From positions 1 through 40,405 of the forward strand of contig JAUWNG010000015.1 of NCBI GenBank assembly GCA_030612765.1: a stretch of 40,405 nt of DNA, given 5' to 3'. The stretch comes from Planctomycetota bacterium (lineage in GTDB: Bacteria; Planctomycetota; Planctomycetia; Pirellulales; Thermoguttaceae). The notes below the pieces were generated by a model. That model was not told where the DNA came from, searched no databases, and saw nothing but the letters and a program-made list of their open reading frames with translations. Both the position numbers and the translations under genes were made by a program. The stretch's first letter is position 1. The number at the start of each line of letters is the position of its first letter. This document shows, piece after piece, positions 36,127 through 40,405 of the stretch.

Positions 36127-38442
36127 CTATTTTTTCTTTTTCTTCTTCTTTTCAGCGTCCTGGCGCTCGTGAGCCTTCGCCTGCGCCCGGGTTTCGGCGG
36201 CCGGGGCCACCGGCGCCGCTTTCGGCAGGAATTGGCGTTCACCCAATCCCCACAAACTCGACGCTATAAAGTAGATACACAATCCACTGGCCACCTTGAA
36301 AAACAGCAGGCCCATGAAAATCATCATGTACTGCATGATCTTCTGCTGCATGGCCGATTGCTCGTCGGTCGGCGGCGGCATAAACATCTTCTGCTGCGCG
36401 ATGAACAGCACGATCGTCAAGATGGGCAACAGGTTGAAATACGGGCCGAGACCGAAGATGCCCTGTCCGCTATTGACCCAATCGGGCATGAATCCGCTCC
36501 AGTCGAAAAGCATGTCGGGAGCGGCCAGGTTCGAGCACCAGCGGATGGAGTGGGAGAGCAACGGCGCGTCGCGCAGCTCGATGTCGACCATCAGCGCCCT
36601 GTACAGCCCGATGAAGATCGGCATCTGGATGAAGATCGGCAGGCATCCGCTCAGCGGGTTGTAGTTGTGCTTGCGGAACAACTCTTGCTGGGCCTTGGTT
36701 CGGGCCTCGGGGTTTTTCTTGTGCTGCTCCTGTATCTTCTTGATCTCCGGCTGCAACTGCTGCATCTTCAGGGCGCCCATGACCTGCTTGCGGCTCAGCG
36801 GGAACATGCAGCCGCGGATCAGCACGGTCAGCAGGATGACCGCCAGCCCATAGTTGAAGGTCACGGCGTAGAAAAAGTGCAACAGCTTGGTCAGCGGTAC
36901 GGCGACCGCGGCGAAAATCGGCCAGCCGTAATAGACCAACTCGCCCAGGCGGTACTCTTTGTTCGCCAACAGCGGCGGTTTTTTCGGCCCGGCGAAGAGT
37001 TTCATTTGGTGCCGCAGCGGCGGGCCGTTCGGATCGAGCGTCGTCAGCACGCTCGTCAGCCGGCAAGAGGTGTTTGCCCAGTTCTTATGCTTCGGGTCCA
37101 CCTTGCCGACACAGATCGCCGAGAGTTCATCAAACCAGACTTCAGACCGATTCTCGCGCTGAGGGATCAGCACGGCGGAAAAGTATTGGGCGTCGACGCC
37201 GATGAAACTCAGCGACTCGTCGGGCCAAGGCGGGTCCAGATCGCCGTCGGCGACGGCCGTGGCGTTGATCATTCCCGGCACGCCGCCGTCGAACGAGATG
37301 ATGAAATCGCGCAACCCCGAGCCGCCCCAATTGCGGCTGACCTTGTAGGCGTACCACTTGCCCTCGGTCGGCAGCCCGTTCGGGCCGTCCAACCGGTACG
37401 CCACTTCGTGGGTCTGGTCGCCGATGTTGCGGATTTCCACCTCGAACTCCAGGTGATAGGCCGGATAGTTCTTGTCCGCCATCGACTGCTTGGGCACCAT
37501 GATCAGGCGATAGGTCTTGGTGATCTCCAAACCCATCTCCGGCAATCTGCGGCTGAACGTGGCGTGCAACTGGTCCGATTCGACGAGCCTCCAGTTCGCG
37601 GTCCGCAGCTTCAGTCCATTCAATTCACGGGAGACGGCCTCGTGTCGGGGCTGAAGCGCATCCTTCTTGCCGTTATTGTCCGCCGCCTTTGCGTCTTCTT
37701 TCTCTTCTTTATTCTCTTGACGGTCGATCCGCCGATCGTCGAACCGTTGCAGGGTCAACAGCATGGAGAGCGGGTCGTCCCCCTCGGGCCTGACCACGTC
37801 CAGCGGGCAACGGCGAAGAATTGCAGTCAGCGTGTCCGGATTGCCGTCGCGGACAATCGACAATTTCACTTGCTGACCGGGGCGGGTGCCACGGAGGACC
37901 GCCTCCAACGATTTCGGGCCGGAAACCGGACTCTCGTCGATGGCCTTCAGTACGTCGCCCGGCTCCAGGCCGGCACGGGCCGCGGGAGTGCCGCGACCGA
38001 CAAACCGCACCAGACAACCGTTACCCTCGTGGTCGGAGGTCGAGGCCAAATGGCCAAGGTATCCGTAGCGATCGTCGATGTCGCAGTAACGCGGATCGTT
38101 CAGTTCGATCCGCGCCAAGGCAGCGCCCTTGGTGGTCAGTGTGACCAACATCCGGAACGGATCCTTGTGGTCTGCCGAGCCGAGCGTGACCCATTTCTCG
38201 GGCTGCTCCGGCTCCGGCTCGATCGCCGCCTTGATAGCCGGGGCGGGTTTGTCCCGCGGTTCTTCGACCGGTCGATCGAGCGGTTTTTCCGCGTTCGGCT
38301 CTTTGGCCGGGGGCTGATCGTGTTCCTTGCGGGCGGCGGCCTGTTGCCGCGGCTGGGGCGGATTGAGCCATTGCATCAGCGCGGAATAGCCGAGCAGAAT
38401 CACAAACGACAGGACGAGAAACAGTACGAAACGACGCTCCAT
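36127..38442 (-). CDS. yidC: membrane protein insertase YidC with embedded PDZ domain
   Basis: YidC inserts inner-membrane proteins with or without SecYEG. The 771-aa protein has an N-terminal TM helix (about 6-25) and a Pro/Glu-rich linker. The large periplasmic domain carries an extra PDZ domain at about residues 140-205 (GRGTPAARAGLEPGDVLKAI, then KLSIVRDG). The conserved C-terminal insertase core has TM helices from about 520 onward. The hydrophilic-groove Arg is in RGCMFPLSRKQ; LQPEIKKIQEQHKKN and NPLSGCLPIFIQMPIF follow. A Lys-rich C-terminal tail is present. ATG 38442 is preceded by GGAAGG. Its neighbour mnmE matches the classical yidC-mnmE order; rnpA and rpmH are not in the gap upstream. 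The PDZ domain adds a substrate- or partner-binding surface not found in E. coli YidC. Confidence 0.95.
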   Translation of the reverse strand: MERRFVLFLVLSFVILLGYSALMQWLNPPQPRQQAAARKEHDQPPAKEPNAEKPLDRPVEEPRDKPAPAIKAAIEPEPEQPEKWVTLGSADHKDPFRMLVTLTTKGAALARIELNDPRYCDIDDRYGYLGHLASTSDHEGNGCLVRFVGRGTPAARAGLEPGDVLKAIDESPVSGPKSLEAVLRGTRPGQQVKLSIVRDGNPDTLTAILRRCPLDVVRPEGDDPLSMLLTLQRFDDRRIDRQENKEEKEDAKAADNNGKKDALQPRHEAVSRELNGLKLRTANWRLVESDQLHATFSRRLPEMGLEITKTYRLIMVPKQSMADKNYPAYHLEFEVEIRNIGDQTHEVAYRLDGPNGLPTEGKWYAYKVSRNWGGSGLRDFIISFDGGVPGMINATAVADGDLDPPWPDESLSFIGVDAQYFSAVLIPQRENRSEVWFDELSAICVGKVDPKHKNWANTSCRLTSVLTTLDPNGPPLRHQMKLFAGPKKPPLLANKEYRLGELVYYGWPIFAAVAVPLTKLLHFFYAVTFNYGLAVILLTVLIRGCMFPLSRKQVMGALKMQQLQPEIKKIQEQHKKNPEARTKAQQELFRKHNYNPLSGCLPIFIQMPIFIGLYRALMVDIELRDAPLLSHSIRWCSNLAAPDMLFDWSGFMPDWVNSGQGIFGLGPYFNLLPILTIVLFIAQQKMFMPPPTDEQSAMQQKIMQYMMIFMGLLFFKVASGLCIYFIASSLWGLGERQFLPKAAPVAPAAETRAQAKAHERQDAEKKKKKKK

Positions 38443-38469
38443 CCGCTTATACCTTCCGGAAAATACTTA

Positions 38470-38549
38470 TTTAGCCCCGGCGTCCACGCCGGGTTCCATT
38501 GCAGCGGTAAAAATGGCTGTTCGGTCCCGGCGTGGACGCCGGGGCTAAA
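38470..38549. repeat. inverted repeat (TTTAGCCCCGGCGTCCACG family), copy 2
   Basis: The 24-bp perfect arms (38470-38493, 38526-38549) match the family of 24733-24814 with a different loop. It lies between the metallophosphoesterase gene and yidC. Confidence 0.93.
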
Positions 38550-38582
38550 CAAGCGGCATCCTCTCGATATCGTGCTTGTCAA

Positions 38583-39332
38583 TTATCGCCCGTCGCGGAG
38601 CCGGTCGCCAAGGAAATTGTCTAGTTCGGAAATCTCGTGGATTCTCGATATCGTCCGATCCAACGGGTACTCGACGCGACGGAACCGCACCACGTCGTCC
38701 TCCAGAACGACGTAACACGCGCGAGGGTTGCCGTCGCGGGGTTGCCCAACCGAACCGACGTTGATCATCGCCTTCTCGCGGCCAAGACGATACTCGCCGT
38801 TGAGTTCCTCGGGACTAAAAAAATTGAAACTCTCGGTAAACACCCCTGGCACGTGGGTGTGTCCCTGGAAGGCGTACTGCGGAATCAGCGCGAAGATTTT
38901 CTCCAGCTTCCGCTTGTTGTAGATGTCCTCGGGGAAGACGTATTCGTTCAACGGGTTCCGCGCGGAGCCGTGGACGAAGAGCATGTTTTCCTCGATGCAA
39001 TTGCGCGGCAGTTCGCCGAGAAAATCCCATCGCCGCTGTCGAACGGCGGGCGTGCCGGGGCCGTTTTCCAGTTGGTTGCGGGTCCAAAAAATCGCCCGCT
39101 CCGCGCCGGAATTGAACCCCTCGGGATCGAACAGCGCTCCCTGGTCGTGATTGCCCAGCAGGCAGACGGGGCACTTCATTATTTCGTCGATCACTTCGCG
39201 GGGACTGGGGCCGTAGCCGACCAGATCGCCCAGGCAATAGACCTCGGTGATACTCTGGTCCCGAATATCGGCCAACACCGCTTCGAGGCTCTCGAAGTTG
39301 CTATGAATATCGCTGATAAGTGCTCGTTTCAC
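38583..39332 (-). CDS. calcineurin-like metallophosphoesterase
   Basis: This is a cytoplasmic phosphoesterase with a dinuclear metal centre. The 249-aa protein has all the motifs: SDIHSN (DxH, residues 8-13), GDLVGYGP (GDxxGYG), GNHDQ and GHTHVPG. The YGP-containing second motif and the length fit the group annotated as diadenosine tetraphosphatase-like or DUF2051-type phosphodiesterases; the substrate cannot be told from sequence. The start GTG 39332 gives [12 protein letters not shown], the expected N-terminus, with AAGAG a few nt upstream. It is transcribed toward yidC, from which a strong palindrome separates it, and it diverges from tsaB. Confidence 0.93.
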   Translation of the reverse strand: MKRALISDIHSNFESLEAVLADIRDQSITEVYCLGDLVGYGPSPREVIDEIMKCPVCLLGNHDQGALFDPEGFNSGAERAIFWTRNQLENGPGTPAVRQRRWDFLGELPRNCIEENMLFVHGSARNPLNEYVFPEDIYNKRKLEKIFALIPQYAFQGHTHVPGVFTESFNFFSPEELNGEYRLGREKAMINVGSVGQPRDGNPRACYVVLEDDVVRFRRVEYPLDRTISRIHEISELDNFLGDRLRDGR

Positions 39333-39535
39333 ACTCTTACGCTTTCAGGCGCCTGCGCCCGCGAGGGGGGGTGGGGGTATTTAGAGAGGAAATTCCTTTG
39401 ATGCTGTCTCAAAATGTGGCACAAAGCTGATTCTCAGGAAACATTTTATTGTCGCATCTTGGGACGGTCAAGTCGAGATGCCTCTTGCCGAAGCCATGCG
39501 AATCCGCCAAACTTTGACACGGAGGCGATCGCACG

Positions 39536-40258
39536 ATGAGGATTCTAGCCCTGGAAACCACCGACAAGACCGGCAGCGTGGCCGCGCTGGACGATTATAA
39601 CTTACTGGCGGAGTTGATGTTAGACCAGAACCAGCGGAGTGCCCGATCGTTGGCCCCGGCCATGCAGGCCCTGCTCGCACGGGTCGATTGGAGTCCAAAA
39701 GACGTTCAATTGGTGGGGGTATCCATCGGACCGGGGTCTTTTACGGGGCTTCGCATTGGACTGACTGCCGCCAAAGTGTTCGCCTACGCCGTGGACGCGA
39801 ATGTGCTGGGAATCAATACACTCGAGGCCGTCGCGCTGGGCGGCGCTGCCGATCTCGCTGGCGATGTCGGTCAACCGTGTGGGACAGGTTGCCAACCTGT
39901 CCTACATGTGGCCATCGACGTACAGCGCGGCGACGTGGTTGCTCAACCGTTTGCAATGCACTCGCCGGATCGTGTTGAATCGCTGGGACCGCAGGAACTT
40001 CTGCCCGCGGATCAGTGGCTGTCTCGGCTTACGCCGGAAACCGTGGTCTCGGGGCCTGCGTTGATCCGGCTGGCCGACCGGCTGCCGTCGGGCATCAAAG
40101 CGATGGACCGACGTTATTGGCCTCCGCGGGCGTCGGCCGTGGGCCGTTTGGCCGCCCAGTATTATTCAGCCGGCCGCCGCGACGACCTCTGGAAGCTGGT
40201 CCCTCGCTACTTCCGTCGCAGCGCCGCCGAGGAAAAATGGGATGCGATGGGGAAATAG
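39536..40258 (+). CDS. tsaB: tRNA threonylcarbamoyladenosine biosynthesis protein TsaB
   Basis: TsaB is a catalytically inactive ASKHA-fold partner of TsaD, needed for t6A37 formation in ANN-decoding tRNAs. The 240-aa product starts MRILALETTDKTGSVA and contains VSIGPGSFTGLRIGLTAAKVFAYA, split at residues ~60-84, the family signature. GGAGG lies 10 nt before ATG 39536. At residues 116-124 the palindrome 39879-39905 inserts GTGCQPVLH just before the strand HVAIDVQRGDVV. The length is normal to slightly long. The gene stands alone, divergent from the phosphoesterase, across a 203-nt gap (39333-39535) in which I see only a G-rich tract. Confidence 0.94.
   Translation: MRILALETTDKTGSVAALDDYNLLAELMLDQNQRSARSLAPAMQALLARVDWSPKDVQLVGVSIGPGSFTGLRIGLTAAKVFAYAVDANVLGINTLEAVALGGAADLAGDVGQPCGTGCQPVLHVAIDVQRGDVVAQPFAMHSPDRVESLGPQELLPADQWLSRLTPETVVSGPALIRLADRLPSGIKAMDRRYWPPRASAVGRLAAQYYSAGRRDDLWKLVPRYFRRSAAEEKWDAMGK
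39879..39905. repeat. 27-bp palindrome inside tsaB
   Basis: GTGGGACAGGTT-GCC-AACCTGTCCTAC, the same family and same reading frame as in the DUF4159 gene (24490-24516). It encodes GTGCQPVLH. Confidence 0.92.
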
Positions 40259-40306
40259 ACTTGTCGTTTATTGAGCGTCAAAAATCCAATGCAACATATG
40301 AAAACG

Positions 40307-40328
40307 CCCCGCGACAGCGGTCGCGGGG
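40307..40328 (+). terminator. probable terminator or hairpin after tsaB
   Basis: The 9-bp stem CCCCGCGAC / GTCGCGGGG has a 4-nt loop (40307-40315, 40320-40328), 49 nt after the tsaB stop. A TTTT appears only about 13 nt later, so termination is uncertain. The rest to 40405 is C-rich with no gene seen. Confidence 0.5.
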
Positions 40329-40405
40329 GGGAATAGCGGGATTTTCACCCCCCCCCACCCCAGTCGCGGGGGCTTTATGGAACATTGTAAACCTGAAACT
40401 TAATA

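Noticed and set aside
36169-38715. 848-residue plus-strand open frame
   Set aside because: It is antisense to yidC, with His/Arg/Gln-rich composition and no domain; a shadow of a high-GC gene.

Overview
This is a high-GC bacterial chromosome segment that looks like Planctomycetota, probably near Pirellulales. The support is a DUF1559 prepilin-like protein with an H-X9-DG type C-terminus, DUF4159 proteins, a VWA/TPR/ExbB-ExbD envelope cluster, a YidC with an extra PDZ domain, and very many short palindromic repeats. This placement is inferred from gene content; there is no rRNA in the window.

Layout. At 254-1273 there is a DUF1559 secreted prepilin-like protein, followed by tRNA-Asp (minus) and an unknown membrane protein (1857-2849). 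A 1182-residue membrane protein on the minus strand (2959-6507) is followed by an AbrB-type antitoxin / Doc-type toxin pair (6616-7240). From 16407 down to 7326 a minus-strand cluster reads ExbB, ExbD, ExbD, a two-TM protein, a prenyltransferase-repeat protein with one TM segment, a large exported helical-repeat protein and an exported VWA protein. This resembles an energised trans-envelope machine. tRNA-Pro, pyrF and rmuC come next. From 19681 to 29526 a second envelope group follows: a VWA membrane protein and a small exported protein on the minus strand, then on the plus strand a Tat-exported double DUF4159 protein, a DUF4175-like coiled-coil membrane protein, an exported protein and a translationally coupled radical SAM/SPASM enzyme. 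The right end has the housekeeping pair yidC-mnmE (minus), a metallophosphoesterase (minus) and tsaB (plus).

The accessory region is 30605-34629. Between the convergent 3' ends of the radical SAM gene and mnmE lies a compact operon of lower GC: a DGQHR-domain (DndB/DpdB-like) protein, a 285-aa protein of unknown family with HEPN-like features, and a D12-class adenine DNA methyltransferase, with overlapping genes. Nested inverted repeats (24 bp perfect, 17 bp near-perfect) flank it, and a transposase-like fragment lies just inside the left repeat. No dndCDE, dpdA or recognisable nuclease is present. This is the best candidate here for an undescribed modification/defence module.

The second theme is palindromic repeats. 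At least ten families occur between genes, and several sit inside reading frames without breaking them: in tsaB, the DUF4159 gene, the DUF4175-like gene (two different families), mnmE and the 1182-aa gene. One 27-bp palindrome encodes the same nonapeptide pattern in two unrelated proteins. Two copies of the commonest, MITE-like family begin exactly at the stop codon of the adjacent gene.
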